From Roseateles_B sp041906185 (GTDB lineage: Bacteria; Pseudomonadota; Gammaproteobacteria; Burkholderiales; Burkholderiaceae_C): a stretch of 64,000 bases of DNA. The stretch covers positions 106,957-170,956 of the forward strand of contig JAYRJQ010000013.1 of assembly GCA_041906185.1 (NCBI GenBank), written 5' to 3'. Position 1 is the first letter of the stretch. Each line of letters begins with the position of its first letter. Below, in pieces: positions 55,496 to 64,000 of the stretch. The notes below the pieces were generated by a model. It was not told the origin of the DNA, ran no database searches, and saw only the letters and a program-made list of their open reading frames with translations. The position numbers were made by a program, and so were the translations under genes.

Positions 55496-56584
55496 TTAGC
55501 GCTGCTGCGCCCGCCAGGCCGCGGGCGAGGCGCCGAACCACAGCTTGAAGGCGTGGTTGAAGCTGCTCTGCTCGCTGAAGCCGAGCAGGAAGGCCACGTC
55601 CGTCAATGAGAGCTCGGGCTGGCGCAGGTAGCGCCGCGCGAGCTCCTGCCGCACTTCGTCCAGCAGCTGGCTGAAGCTGTGGCCCGAATCCGCCAGCCGC
55701 CGCTGCAGGCTGCGCGCCGAGAGCTGCCGGCTCTCTGCCAGCAGGGCCAGCGTGGCCCGGCCCTGCATGAGCTGCGCGGCGATGTCCTGGCGCAGGGCCT
55801 GCACCAGCGGCGGCTCCTGGGTTTCGCGCAGGCGGGCGCTGAGGCGGGCCTCGGCCGCCTGCGACAGCGCGGGGAACATGCTCGCGTCGGCATTGGCCAG
55901 GGGCAGGTCCAGGAGCGCGGCCGGGAAGCGGGCCTCGGTGACGGGCGCGCCGAACTCGACGGGCACGCCCAGCAGCCGGCTGTAGGCCTCGCCCGTGGCG
56001 GCGTCAGCGGGCACATGGGCGAAGCGCAGATGGCTCAGGGGCAACTGGCGGCCCACCAGCCAGTGGCCGAAGCTGTGGATGCCCATCATCACGCTCTCCA
56101 CCAGCTGGTCCGCGCCGGGGCGGTCCAGCCAGGGGCTGTGCCAGCGGTAGACGGCCGTGTCGCCGTCCACGTGCAGCTCGCTGCGGCCGAGGTCGTGGGC
56201 GAGGCCCTCGAAGCGCTGCGTCTGGACCAGCGCGGCGCGCACGTCCGGGCAGGCGCACAGCACGAGGCCGTAGCTGGCAAAGGTCGAGAGCTGCATGCGC
56301 CGGCCCACCTCCAGCCCGAAGCCGCGGTGGCCCAGCAGGCCGGCGGCCTCGTGCAGGAAGCGGATGTAGCGGTCGACCGGCAGGGCCTCCGGCAGCATGA
56401 GCGGCGCCGTGGCGAGGGCCGGCCAGTCGCAGGCCTGCGCCAGCACGCCGAGGTCGAGGCCCAGCGACTGCGCCGTCTCGACCGCTGTGCGCGCATAGGC
56501 GCCCACCACGCGCGCATGGGCGGCGGACGGCAGGCGTTGCAGCGGATGGGGCTCCGCGGTGGCGGCGGGCGGACGGTCAAGCAT
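55496..56584 (-). CDS. AraC-family regulator with arabinose-binding-like N-terminus
   Basis: A 362-residue regulator. An N-terminal ligand domain of the Arabinose_bd type (as in OruR/ArgR-like regulators) is followed by a C-terminal double HTH: LALLAESRQLSARSLQRRLADSGHSF and LSLTDVAFLLGFSEQSSFNHAFKLW. It lies at the 3-prime end of the lipid operon on the same strand, 47 bp after the kinase gene, and probably activates that operon. Confidence 0.9.
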   Translation of the reverse strand: MLDRPPAATAEPHPLQRLPSAAHARVVGAYARTAVETAQSLGLDLGVLAQACDWPALATAPLMLPEALPVDRYIRFLHEAAGLLGHRGFGLEVGRRMQLSTFASYGLVLCACPDVRAALVQTQRFEGLAHDLGRSELHVDGDTAVYRWHSPWLDRPGADQLVESVMMGIHSFGHWLVGRQLPLSHLRFAHVPADAATGEAYSRLLGVPVEFGAPVTEARFPAALLDLPLANADASMFPALSQAAEARLSARLRETQEPPLVQALRQDIAAQLMQGRATLALLAESRQLSARSLQRRLADSGHSFSQLLDEVRQELARRYLRQPELSLTDVAFLLGFSEQSSFNHAFKLWFGASPAAWRAQQR

Positions 56585-56631
56585 GGGCCGAAGTGTGCCG
56601 CAAGCGCGGCGCCCCTCGGCCCGTCCCGGCC

Positions 56632-58221
56632 TCAGCGCGGGTGCAGGATGTCCTGCAGCTCCGCGTACAGCGGCCGCAGCGGCTCGTACATGCGCTTGTA
56701 GACGCGTTGGTAGAGCGCCTCGTAGCGCACGGCGTGCGCCGGCACGGGCTCGAAGGTCTGCCCCAGGCGCGTCATGGCCGCCACGGCGCTGACGTGGTCG
56801 CGGTGGAAGCCCAGGCCCACCGCGCCGGCGATGGCGGCCCCGAGGCCCGAGGTCTCGTAGGTGTGCGGGCGCGAGGTCGGCAGGTTGAAGATGTCGGCCG
56901 TGAGTTGCAGGGCGGCGTCGGACTGCGAGCCGCCGCCCGACACGCGCAGGCTGCGGATCGTCGTGCCGCCGCGGCGCTGGATGCGCTCGGCGCCCTCGCG
57001 CAGCGCGTAGGCCAGGCCCTCGAGGATGGCGCGGTACAGGTGGGCCCGCGTGTGCACATCCGAGAAGCCGATCACCGCGCCACGCGCGTCCGGTCCCGGG
57101 TGCCGGATGCCCGGCGTCCAGTAGGGCTGCAGCATCAGGCCCTCGCTGCCCGGCGGCACGGCGCGCACCAGCTGGTCGAACAGCACCTCGGGCACCACGC
57201 CCTGCTCGCCGGCCGCCGCGCATTCGGGGTGGCCGAACTGCTCCTTGAACCAGCTGACCATCCAGTAGCCGCGGAAGATCTGCACCTCGGTGTTGTACTG
57301 GCCGGGCAGCAGCGCGGGATAGGGCGGGATGAAGGGCAGCGCCTCGACATAGCGCGGCGTGGTGATGTCGATGGTGGCCGTGGTGCCGTAGCTCAGCGCG
57401 CCGACGTCGGGCGCGATGGCCCCGGCGCCGACGATCTCGCAGGCCTTGTCCGCGGCGCCCGCGATCACCGGCAGGCCCTCCGGCAGGCCGCAGGCCGCGG
57501 CCGCCTCGCGCGTCAGGCCGCCGAGGGTGCTGCCCACGGGCAGCAGCTCGGGCATCTGCTCCCGCGTGGTGGCCAGCGCCTGCCATTTCCAGTCCCAGCT
57601 CGCGGCCCAGTCCTGGCGCTTGAAGTCGAAGGGCAGGTAGCCCACCTGGCAGGCGATGGAGTCGGCGAAGCGGCCGGTGAGCTTGTAGTTGAACCAGCCC
57701 GAGAGCAGCAGCAGCTTGTGCGTGCGCCGCGCGACCTCGGGCTCGTGCTCGGCGATCCAGTTGATCTCGGCCTCGCGGCTGAAGTAGTCGATCGTGCCGT
57801 CCACCCGCGCGGCCTTGAAGGCCAGGCGCCACCAGGGCGCGACGGGGCGGGCCTTGCTCGCGCGGCGCTGGTCCAGCCAGATGATGAAGGGACGCAAGGC
57901 CTGACCCTGCGCATCGACGGGCACGAGCGTGCCGCGCTGCGTGGTGACCACCAGCCCCTTCACCGCGGAGCGCAGGTGGGCGTGCGTCTGCCACAGGCCC
58001 CGGCACACGCCGGCAGCGGCCTGCCAGAAGGCCTCGGCGTCGTGCTCCAGCCAGCCGTCCTGGTGGCTCACGTAGTCGTCCAGCGACTGCTGGCACTTGG
58101 CGAGCAGCCGGCCCTGCAGATCGAAGAGCAGGGCGCGGACGCTCTGCGTGCCGCAGTCCAGGCTCAGGATCAGCTCGTCCGGGCGGGCGGGGGAGGAGGT
58201 CTCAGCATTCATGGGCGCCAT
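56632..58221 (-). CDS. FGGY-family carbohydrate/polyol kinase
   Basis: A 529-residue kinase. The phosphate-1 motif SLDCGTQSVRALLFD, the SHQDGWLEHDAEAFWQA block, VIAGAADKACEIVGAGA, YGTTATIDIT and LRVSGGGSQSDAALQLTADIF are FGGY hallmarks. It is too diverged to call glycerol or xylulose kinase. Its neighbours (GlpD-like dehydrogenase overlapping by 13 nt, AGPS-like enzyme, fatty-alcohol-oxidase-like GMC) suggest a glycerol-type substrate such as an alkylglycerol. ATG 58221 or 58212 may be used. Confidence 0.88.
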   Translation of the reverse strand: MAPMNAETSSPARPDELILSLDCGTQSVRALLFDLQGRLLAKCQQSLDDYVSHQDGWLEHDAEAFWQAAAGVCRGLWQTHAHLRSAVKGLVVTTQRGTLVPVDAQGQALRPFIIWLDQRRASKARPVAPWWRLAFKAARVDGTIDYFSREAEINWIAEHEPEVARRTHKLLLLSGWFNYKLTGRFADSIACQVGYLPFDFKRQDWAASWDWKWQALATTREQMPELLPVGSTLGGLTREAAAACGLPEGLPVIAGAADKACEIVGAGAIAPDVGALSYGTTATIDITTPRYVEALPFIPPYPALLPGQYNTEVQIFRGYWMVSWFKEQFGHPECAAAGEQGVVPEVLFDQLVRAVPPGSEGLMLQPYWTPGIRHPGPDARGAVIGFSDVHTRAHLYRAILEGLAYALREGAERIQRRGGTTIRSLRVSGGGSQSDAALQLTADIFNLPTSRPHTYETSGLGAAIAGAVGLGFHRDHVSAVAAMTRLGQTFEPVPAHAVRYEALYQRVYKRMYEPLRPLYAELQDILHPR

Positions 58222-59801
58222 TCTCTGGGAATCCCGTGGCAGCGCAGCACGCGTTCACGGTAGCGGTGGCATTCGTCGTCCCAGCGTTCGTCGCTCCAGG
58301 CGAGCGTCTCCTGCACGAGGGGGCGCAGCGCGGGCAGCAGGGCCGCGCCGCCGTCGCGCAGTAGCAGGCCGATGCGGCTGCGGCGCAGCAGCAGGTCGTC
58401 CAGGTGCAGCACGGCCTCGTGGCGCAGCGCATGGCGCAGTTCGGCCCAGCAGCACTCGGCATGCGGGATCTCGCGCAGCTCGTCGGGCGAGGCTTCGGCC
58501 AGCAGCACGGACGCGGCGTCGCCGTAGCGGGCCAGCAGGCGCTGCCGCAGCGGCGCGGGCAGCGCCTGGGTCGCGTGGAGGCTGGCGATGCCGGGGGCGC
58601 GCAGCAGCGCGGCATCCGGCTGCAGGCGCCGCAGGGCCGGCACGCGCGACTGCACGCGGCGCAGGGCCTGGATGGCGGAGGAGCGGAAGGTCGTGAGCTT
58701 GCCGCCACTGACCGTCAGCAGCCCGCGCTCGTCGAGGATGAGGTGCTCGCGCGCCTCCTTCGACGGATCGCGCTGGTCCCCCGAATCCAGCACGGGCCGC
58801 ACGCCCGAGTACGTCGAGACGACGTCCTCGGCATCGAGCGAAAGGCTCGGGAAGGCGGCGCGAACGGCCTGCATCAGGTAGTCGAACTCCGCGGCCGTGA
58901 TGCCCGGCTCGCGGTCCAGCGGATCGCGGTGGTCCAGGTCGGTCGTGCCGAGCAGGGTGCGGCCCTCCCAGGGCAGCGCGAACACGGGCCGGCCGTCCTG
59001 CGGATGGAAGAAGGCCACGGCCTGCGCGACGGGCAGGCGCCAGGCCTCGAAGAGCAGGTGGCTGCCCCGCAGCGGGCGCAGCAGGGGCCGCGCGCCGAGG
59101 TCCTGGCGCAGCTGGTCCGCCCAGGCGCCGGTGGCGTTCACCACGACCCGTGCCTGCACGGCGAGCCGCTCGCCGCTGTCGTCATTGCGCAGCACGGCGC
59201 CGCGCACCTGGCCGTCGGTCTCGGTCAGCCGTTCGGCGGCCACGTGGTTGAGCGTGATCGCCCCGAGCTGCCGCGCCTCGGCCAGCACGCGCAGCACGAG
59301 GCGCGCGTCGTCGGTCTGCGCATCGAGGTAGGACCAGCCGCCCGCGAGGCCCGCCGCCGCGAGGTGCGGCGCCTGCGCGAGCACGGCGTCCGGCGCGTGC
59401 CACTGGCGGGTGCGGCGGCCAGCGAAGAAGTCGTACATCGCCAGGCCGGCGCCGAGGATGCGCCGCCCCTTGCGGTCGGCGTGACGCACCGGCAGCAGGA
59501 AGCGCAGGGGCGTGACGAGGCCCGGCATGTCGCGCAGCAGCGCCTTGCGCTCGCGCACGGATTCGCGCGTCAGCCCGATCCGGCCCTGCGCCAGGTAGCG
59601 CAGGCCGCCATGCACGAGCTTGGAGGACTTGGACGAGGTGCCGCTGGCGAAGTCCCGGGCCTCGACCAGCGCCACGCGGGCGCCGCAGCGCGCGGCCTCC
59701 AGGGCCACGCCGGCCCCGGCGATGCCGCCGCCGATGACGAGCAGGTCCAGCGGCTCGCGCTCGTGTGCGCGCAACGCGGCCCAGGCCTCGGCGCGCTTCA
59801 T
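58209..59801 (-). CDS. GlpD-like glycerol-3-phosphate dehydrogenase
   Basis: A 530-residue FAD enzyme. The dinucleotide motif LLVIGGGIAGAGVALEAA, RDFASGTSSKSSKLVHGGLRYL, GAWADQLRQDL, LLGTTDLDHRDPL and the C-terminal DAO_C domain match aerobic glycerol-3-phosphate dehydrogenase. It would oxidise glycerol-3-phosphate or an alkyl ether of it to the dihydroxyacetone-phosphate form, passing electrons to quinone. Overlaps both neighbours (4 nt with AGPS-like, 13 nt with the kinase), so a single operon. Confidence 0.9.
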   Translation of the reverse strand: MKRAEAWAALRAHEREPLDLLVIGGGIAGAGVALEAARCGARVALVEARDFASGTSSKSSKLVHGGLRYLAQGRIGLTRESVRERKALLRDMPGLVTPLRFLLPVRHADRKGRRILGAGLAMYDFFAGRRTRQWHAPDAVLAQAPHLAAAGLAGGWSYLDAQTDDARLVLRVLAEARQLGAITLNHVAAERLTETDGQVRGAVLRNDDSGERLAVQARVVVNATGAWADQLRQDLGARPLLRPLRGSHLLFEAWRLPVAQAVAFFHPQDGRPVFALPWEGRTLLGTTDLDHRDPLDREPGITAAEFDYLMQAVRAAFPSLSLDAEDVVSTYSGVRPVLDSGDQRDPSKEAREHLILDERGLLTVSGGKLTTFRSSAIQALRRVQSRVPALRRLQPDAALLRAPGIASLHATQALPAPLRQRLLARYGDAASVLLAEASPDELREIPHAECCWAELRHALRHEAVLHLDDLLLRRSRIGLLLRDGGAALLPALRPLVQETLAWSDERWDDECHRYRERVLRCHGIPREWRP

Positions 59802-61429
59802 GGCCGGGCGGCGGCCGGCGCAGGCCGCAGATTGCCGGAGTCCAGCAGGCCGGACGGGTCCGCCTCGCGGATCAGGCCGTCGATCAGGCGCAGGCCCGTC
59901 GCGCCCTTCTCGGCGCCGAGGTAGGGCGCGTGGTCCTTGCCCACGCCGTGCTGGTGGCTGATGGTGCCGCCCTCGCGCACGATGGCCTCGCTGACCGCCG
60001 CCTTGAGCGACTGCCAGCGCGCCCAGGCGCCGTCGAAGTCCGGCCCGATGCGGAACACGAAGGTGCTGTAGACGCTGGAGCCCTGCGGATAGACGTGCGA
60101 GAGGTGCGTGTAGGCATGGCAGCGCTCGCCATGGCCCGCCAGCGCGCTGCGGCCGGCGTGTTCCATGGCCTGCATCATGGGCGTGACGCGCGGCCAGTCG
60201 CAGGCCGTCTCCATGGTGTCGACGGCGAAGCCGGCCTCCCACAGCGCGTTGCGCAGGTAGACGCCGCGGAATCGCTTGGCGGCCCATTTGCGGCCGAGCA
60301 CGGTGCCCGTGGAGACCCCGCCCTGCGCCCGCAGCAGCGGCTTCGCCAACGCCTGCATGGCACGCACCTGCGCGGCGCCGCCGGTGAAGCCCAGCATCAG
60401 CATCACCTTGCCTTCGCCGCAGCCGCGCAGGGCGAGGTAGCGCTCCAGCCAGGCGATGGCGCCGGCGTGGCCGGCCAGCTTGAGCGTGGTGAGCGTCTCG
60501 GTGGCATTGGCCAGCCGCATCATCGAGAGCCCGAGCCGGGCCTGGGCCAGCTCGCGGACGGCGGCCTGGCCGCGTTCCCAGCTCGGGAGGAACCAGGCGA
60601 CGAAGTCCTCGCGCTCGGGCACGCGGCTGATGCGCACGCTGGCCTCGGTGATCACGCCCAGGCGGCCCTCGGAGCCCAGCACCCATTCGCGCAGGTCCGG
60701 GCCGGCGGCGGAGGCGGGCAGGGTGGGGATGTCCAGCGTGCCCTCGGGCAGCTCGACGCGCCCGCCGGCAAAGAGGCTCTCGATGCGCCCGTAGCGGGCC
60801 GACTGCTGGCCGGACGAGCGCGTGGCGATCCAGCCGCCCAGCGAGGCGTACTCGAAGCTCTGCGGGTAGTGGCCCAGCATCCAGCCCTCGGCCCGCAGCT
60901 GCGCCTCGAGATCGGGGCCGAGCACGCCGGCCTCGAAACGGGCCAGCTGCGACTGCGGATCCAGCGTCAGCAGGCGGCGCAGGCGCTGCATCGAGAGCAT
61001 CAGCACCGGCCGCTCGCCCGCGGGCGGCGTGAGGTGGCCGACCACGCTCGTGGCGCCGCCGACGGGGATCACCACGAGGCCCTGTTGGCGGGCCCAGTCG
61101 AGCAGGTGGCGGACGTCGTCGCCCGTCTCCGGGAAGGCCACGGCATCGCACACGGGGCCGATGCGACCGAAGCGCAGGCGCAGCCAGTCCCCGAGGCTCT
61201 GGCCGAAGCTCGCCTGCAGCCGCGCCGCGGCGTCGGTCTGCAGCGGCAGCGGTGCGCCGTGCAGCTGGGCGGCCGTCAGCCGCGTGGGCGGCAGCTGCGC
61301 CAGCGCCGCCGCCAGACTTGCGTCCTGCGGCGGCGCGCCCAGCCCCAGCGCTTCCTCCAGAAAGCGCCGGGCTCCCTCGTCAATCGTCGCGTGGATGGAT
61401 TCGTCGCCCCAGCCGTTCCAGCGTCGCAT
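59798..61429 (-). CDS. FAD-linked oxidase of the alkylglycerone-phosphate synthase family
   Basis: A 543-residue FAD_binding_4 protein. The FAD region VIPVGGATSVVGHL, the domain with YPQSFEYASLGGWIATRSSG, SEGRLGVITEASVRI, YPQGSSVYSTFVF and the C-terminal GGTISHQHGVGKDHAPYL match AGPS (ADAPS), the enzyme that swaps acyl for alkyl on dihydroxyacetone phosphate in ether-lipid synthesis. The family triple-His loop (HHH in human AGPS) reads HQH here. Both synthetic and reverse (degradative) roles fit the operon. GAGGGGAAG precedes ATG 61429. Confidence 0.85.
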   Translation of the reverse strand: MRRWNGWGDESIHATIDEGARRFLEEALGLGAPPQDASLAAALAQLPPTRLTAAQLHGAPLPLQTDAAARLQASFGQSLGDWLRLRFGRIGPVCDAVAFPETGDDVRHLLDWARQQGLVVIPVGGATSVVGHLTPPAGERPVLMLSMQRLRRLLTLDPQSQLARFEAGVLGPDLEAQLRAEGWMLGHYPQSFEYASLGGWIATRSSGQQSARYGRIESLFAGGRVELPEGTLDIPTLPASAAGPDLREWVLGSEGRLGVITEASVRISRVPEREDFVAWFLPSWERGQAAVRELAQARLGLSMMRLANATETLTTLKLAGHAGAIAWLERYLALRGCGEGKVMLMLGFTGGAAQVRAMQALAKPLLRAQGGVSTGTVLGRKWAAKRFRGVYLRNALWEAGFAVDTMETACDWPRVTPMMQAMEHAGRSALAGHGERCHAYTHLSHVYPQGSSVYSTFVFRIGPDFDGAWARWQSLKAAVSEAIVREGGTISHQHGVGKDHAPYLGAEKGATGLRLIDGLIREADPSGLLDSGNLRPAPAAARP

Positions 61430-61523
61430 CGCGTCTTCCCCTCATGATCAGATGAGGTCGAAGCTTAGGGAGCGGCCGGCCGGCTGGCTTGGTCGATGGC
61501 GACGCCGGGCTTGTGATTTGGCG

Positions 61524-63143
61524 TCAGGCGGCGGCGCCCAGCGCGACGTCCCGCCCGCCCAGCGTGCGCGCGAGGGCGACGGACAGCCGGGTCGCCTGCC
61601 CGTAGATCGAGAGCTGCGGATTGGCGCCGATGCTGGTCGGGAAGATCGAGCCGTCGTGCACCGAGAGATTGCGCAGCTGCCAGTGCCGCCCGTCCGGGCG
61701 GACGACCCCGCGCGAGGCGTCCGCCGCCATGCCGCAGCCGCCCATGACGTGCGCGCTGACGAGCCGCAGCTGCTGCGGCCCGAGCGGCAGGGCCTCGATC
61801 TGCGCCCGGGCCTCCGCCCAGCTCTTCACGAATCGGCCGGCCTCGTGCAGCGGCATGACGGTGCGCGCACCGGCGGCGAACTGCAGCTCGGCCATGGCCA
61901 GCAGGGCGCGGCGGGCGCCGTCCAGCAGCACCGCGTTGATGGGGTAGTCCAGCACCGGGCTGCCGTCGCCGCGCAGCTGCACGCGGCCGCCGGGGGACTC
62001 CGGATGGAAGCCGTCCCGCAGCAGGGCCAGCACGGCCTGCGCGTGGGGGAACTGCCTCAGCGTCTGCACATAGCCGGCGCCCATGCCCACGAGGGTCGAG
62101 GCCATCAGCGCCGGGTGCAGCGGCGGCACCTCCAGCTTGAAGCCGAGCGGGCCGTCGATCGGGTCGGTGTGCAGGAAGTGGTCGGTGTAGACGCTCTGCG
62201 GCGCGCCCGCCCAGCCGTCGATGCGCTCGTCGAACAGCGCGGCTGAGATGACGACCGGATGCAGGAAGGTGCGGCGGCCCAGGCGCTGGTGCGGGTCCGG
62301 CGCGTTCGAGCGCAGCAGCAGGGCGGGGGAGTTGATCGCGCCGCCGGCCACGAGGAAGTGGCGGGCCTTGACGCGCAGCTCCGGGCCGGCCGGGGCGTCG
62401 TTGAGCGTCACCGGGCGGCAGATGAGCGCCTGCACCGTGTCGCCCGACCACTCCAGGCGCTCGGCACGCGTCTGCACCAGCATCGTCGCGCCGCCGGCCA
62501 GGGCGGCGGGGATCGTCGTCAGCAGCATCGACTGCTTGGCGTTCGTCGGGCAACCCAGGCCGCAGGAGCCCAGGTTCCAGCAGCCCTTGACGTTGCGCGG
62601 GATGCGCTTGGCCTCCAGCTTGAGCACCTGCAGGCCGCGTTCCAGCGCGCTGTTGTTGGCGTTGGGCGTGCCTTCCCAGTCGTGCACGTTCAGCCGGGCC
62701 TCGGCCTGGGCGAACCACGGCGCCATCGCGGCCTCGTTCAGGTCCGAGAGGCCGAACTCGCGGCCCCAGAAGGCCAGGGTGTCGGCCGGCGTGCGGAAGC
62801 TGCTGGTCCAGTTGATGGTGGTGGAGCCGCCCACGCAGCGGCCCTGCAGGATGTTGAAGGCCTTGTCGGCCGTCTTGCGGGCGGCGCCTTCCTGGTAAAG
62901 CCCGGTGTAGGCCTCGGCCTCGCGCTGCTTGAAGTCGCTGCTGGAGCGCAGCGGGCCGGCCTCGATGATGAGCACCTTCAGCCCGGCCTTCACCAGCAGC
63001 TCGGCGCTGACGCCGGCCCCGGCGCCGCTGCCGACGATGGCGACGTCGCAGTCCAGCTCGGCCGGGAGCGGCGCGATGCCGCCTCCCAGCACACGCCAGC
63101 CCTGGGCCAGGCCCTCGCGGATCGGGTCTTGGAACATGCTCAT
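61524..63143 (-). CDS. GMC-family oxidoreductase (long-chain alcohol oxidase-like)
   Basis: A 539-residue FAD enzyme. VAIVGSGAGAGVSAELLVKAG (FAD site), QGRCVGGSTTINWTSS, FLVAGGAINSPALLL and the C-terminal SAHVMGGCGMAAD and GANPQLSIYGQATRLS are GMC signatures. This long-chain fatty-alcohol-oxidase/cholesterol-oxidase-like subgroup often pairs with a small Gluconate_2-dh3-type subunit, and one sits directly upstream. Together they would oxidise a long-chain alcohol to the aldehyde. Confidence 0.9.
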   Translation of the reverse strand: MSMFQDPIREGLAQGWRVLGGGIAPLPAELDCDVAIVGSGAGAGVSAELLVKAGLKVLIIEAGPLRSSSDFKQREAEAYTGLYQEGAARKTADKAFNILQGRCVGGSTTINWTSSFRTPADTLAFWGREFGLSDLNEAAMAPWFAQAEARLNVHDWEGTPNANNSALERGLQVLKLEAKRIPRNVKGCWNLGSCGLGCPTNAKQSMLLTTIPAALAGGATMLVQTRAERLEWSGDTVQALICRPVTLNDAPAGPELRVKARHFLVAGGAINSPALLLRSNAPDPHQRLGRRTFLHPVVISAALFDERIDGWAGAPQSVYTDHFLHTDPIDGPLGFKLEVPPLHPALMASTLVGMGAGYVQTLRQFPHAQAVLALLRDGFHPESPGGRVQLRGDGSPVLDYPINAVLLDGARRALLAMAELQFAAGARTVMPLHEAGRFVKSWAEARAQIEALPLGPQQLRLVSAHVMGGCGMAADASRGVVRPDGRHWQLRNLSVHDGSIFPTSIGANPQLSIYGQATRLSVALARTLGGRDVALGAAA

Positions 63144-63162
63144 GCTCGGCCTCGCTGAATGC

Positions 63163-63687
63163 TCATTGGAAGGACTGCGGGCCCGGATAGCCCATCTGGG
63201 ACCAGTGCCCGGGCGAGCTGAAGAAGACGGCGCAATGCAGGTCGCGCAGCGCCTGGTAGGCCTGGGCGCGCAGGCTCACGCGCGAGCTGCGCATGCCCTG
63301 CAGCGCGGCCTGCACGGCGGCGGTGCCGGCCTCGGCCCAGTCGGTGCGCAGGCCGGCGAGGCCCAGGCGGCCGGCGGCGCTGCTCAGCACGGTCAGCAGC
63401 TGGCCCAGCTCGGCCTGCAGGGCGGGCGGGAAACCGGCGATGGCGCCGTCCATCTGGTCGAGGTGGGCCTGCAGGGACTGCGCGCGCTCGGCGGCGTCGT
63501 CCGGCCAGGCGCCTTCGAGCACGGCTAGGGCGACGGCGCCCATCACCGCGCGGGCCCGCGGGCTCTGGCGCGGCGTGCCGCCGTCGCCGGCCTGCAGTCC
63601 GGGCTCGGCGCCGCGCAGGCCGAAGCCGGCCAGCGCCAGCAGGAGGCCGCTGCCCAGGCCCAGCTTCATGAGAGTTCGACGTTGCAT
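63163..63687 (-). CDS. Gluconate 2-dehydrogenase subunit 3-like small subunit
   Basis: A 174-residue exported-type protein with a possible Tat-like N-terminus (MQRRTLMKLGLGSGLLLALAGFGL) and an all-helical body with AGFPPALQAELGQLL and QAYQALRDLHCAVFFSSPGHW, then GYPGPQSF. This matches the small-subunit family (Gluconate_2-dh3) that accompanies GMC dehydrogenases. It precedes the GMC gene by 19 bp. It may help export or fold the GMC partner, which lacks its own signal. ATG 63687 chosen over 63726 for the signal. Confidence 0.8.
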   Translation of the reverse strand: MQRRTLMKLGLGSGLLLALAGFGLRGAEPGLQAGDGGTPRQSPRARAVMGAVALAVLEGAWPDDAAERAQSLQAHLDQMDGAIAGFPPALQAELGQLLTVLSSAAGRLGLAGLRTDWAEAGTAAVQAALQGMRSSRVSLRAQAYQALRDLHCAVFFSSPGHWSQMGYPGPQSFQ

Positions 63688-63904
63688 GCGGGAGATCAGG
63701 AAATCAGGAATTGAGAACGGGGACATCCAGGGCGGCGGGCCGGGTGCACCGCGGTGGCGCGCCGGCGCGGGCCGGATGATTCAAAGCTGGGCGCAGCCTA
63801 GTCGCAAGTGGCGCGGCACACCAAGAGGGTGCACGCCTAGATAGAGTCGCCCGCCTAAATCCATGGGCAGGGGACGGGGCGGGCGGCGAGGCCACAATCG
63901 GCGC

Positions 63905-64000
63905 ATGAACACCCTGCCTGCCTTGCCCGAATCGACCCGACCCTGGACCGAGGCGCTGCTGGACCTCGTGGCGCAGCGGCCGGCCTCCGGCGAGGCCGAG
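63905..64000 (+). CDS. Partial gene at window edge, function not assignable
   Basis: An ATG at 63905 opens a frame of 32 codons to the window end (begins NTLPALPESTRPWTEALLDLV). It is divergent from the GMC operon. Too short to assign. Confidence 0.4.
   Translation, partial: MNTLPALPESTRPWTEALLDLVAQRPASGEAE

Overview
The window is a chromosomal segment of a very GC-rich betaproteobacterium. The gene content (YgiQ, a B12-dependent ribonucleotide reductase, NnrS, PEP-CTERM, DUF4124 and TAXI proteins, and a GC-rich intergenic repeat) points to Burkholderiales, in the Roseateles/Mitsuaria/Rubrivivax/Leptothrix neighbourhood. This is inferred from protein style, not from an rRNA gene. Genes are densely packed. 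No rRNA, tRNA, insertion sequence, prophage or CRISPR array was found, so it reads as core chromosome with a few accessory islands.

Left part (1-19.5 kb): a GNAT-type protein; a di-heme cytochrome c peroxidase; an LTxxQ (Spy-like) protein divergent from a BaeSR/CpxAR-type two-component pair, with a perfect inverted repeat between them; a DUF883 / holin-like / YqjK stress set interrupted by a REC-DUF3369-GGDEF-EAL protein; YgiQ; and a complete acrR-acrA-acrB-OMF efflux locus with an AcrR/TtgR-type operator.

Centre-left (19.5-22.1 kb): the most striking system, a compact microviridin-type graspetide (omega-ester/amide RiPP) locus. It has an 84-residue precursor with the PFFARFLE leader motif and two TxKYPSD cores, followed by two ATP-grasp macrocyclases. 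No acetyltransferase, transporter or protease lies beside it.

Middle (22-47 kb): cspA with a long leader, nnrS, a TonB-dependent receptor, a molybdopterin oxidoreductase, an EipA (DUF1134) protein, nrdJ behind a leader that can fold into a long-range helix, a PEP-CTERM protein, several small exported proteins, a TetR/fasciclin pair with an operator inside the promoter, an amino-acid-type ABC binding protein and a TAXI receptor with a hexanucleotide repeat.

Right part (47-64 kb): an SDR / NAD(P)-binding protein / TetR operon with a doubled operator; a protein with internal repeats; a run of small proteins including a phospholipase-A2-like lipoprotein; and a lipid block made of an AraC regulator, an FGGY kinase, a GlpD-like dehydrogenase, an alkylglycerone-phosphate-synthase-like flavoprotein and a GMC alcohol oxidase with a small Gluconate_2-dh3-type partner. 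Together these suggest ether-glycerolipid or alkylglycerol metabolism. All functions come from reading motifs by eye. No database search was run.
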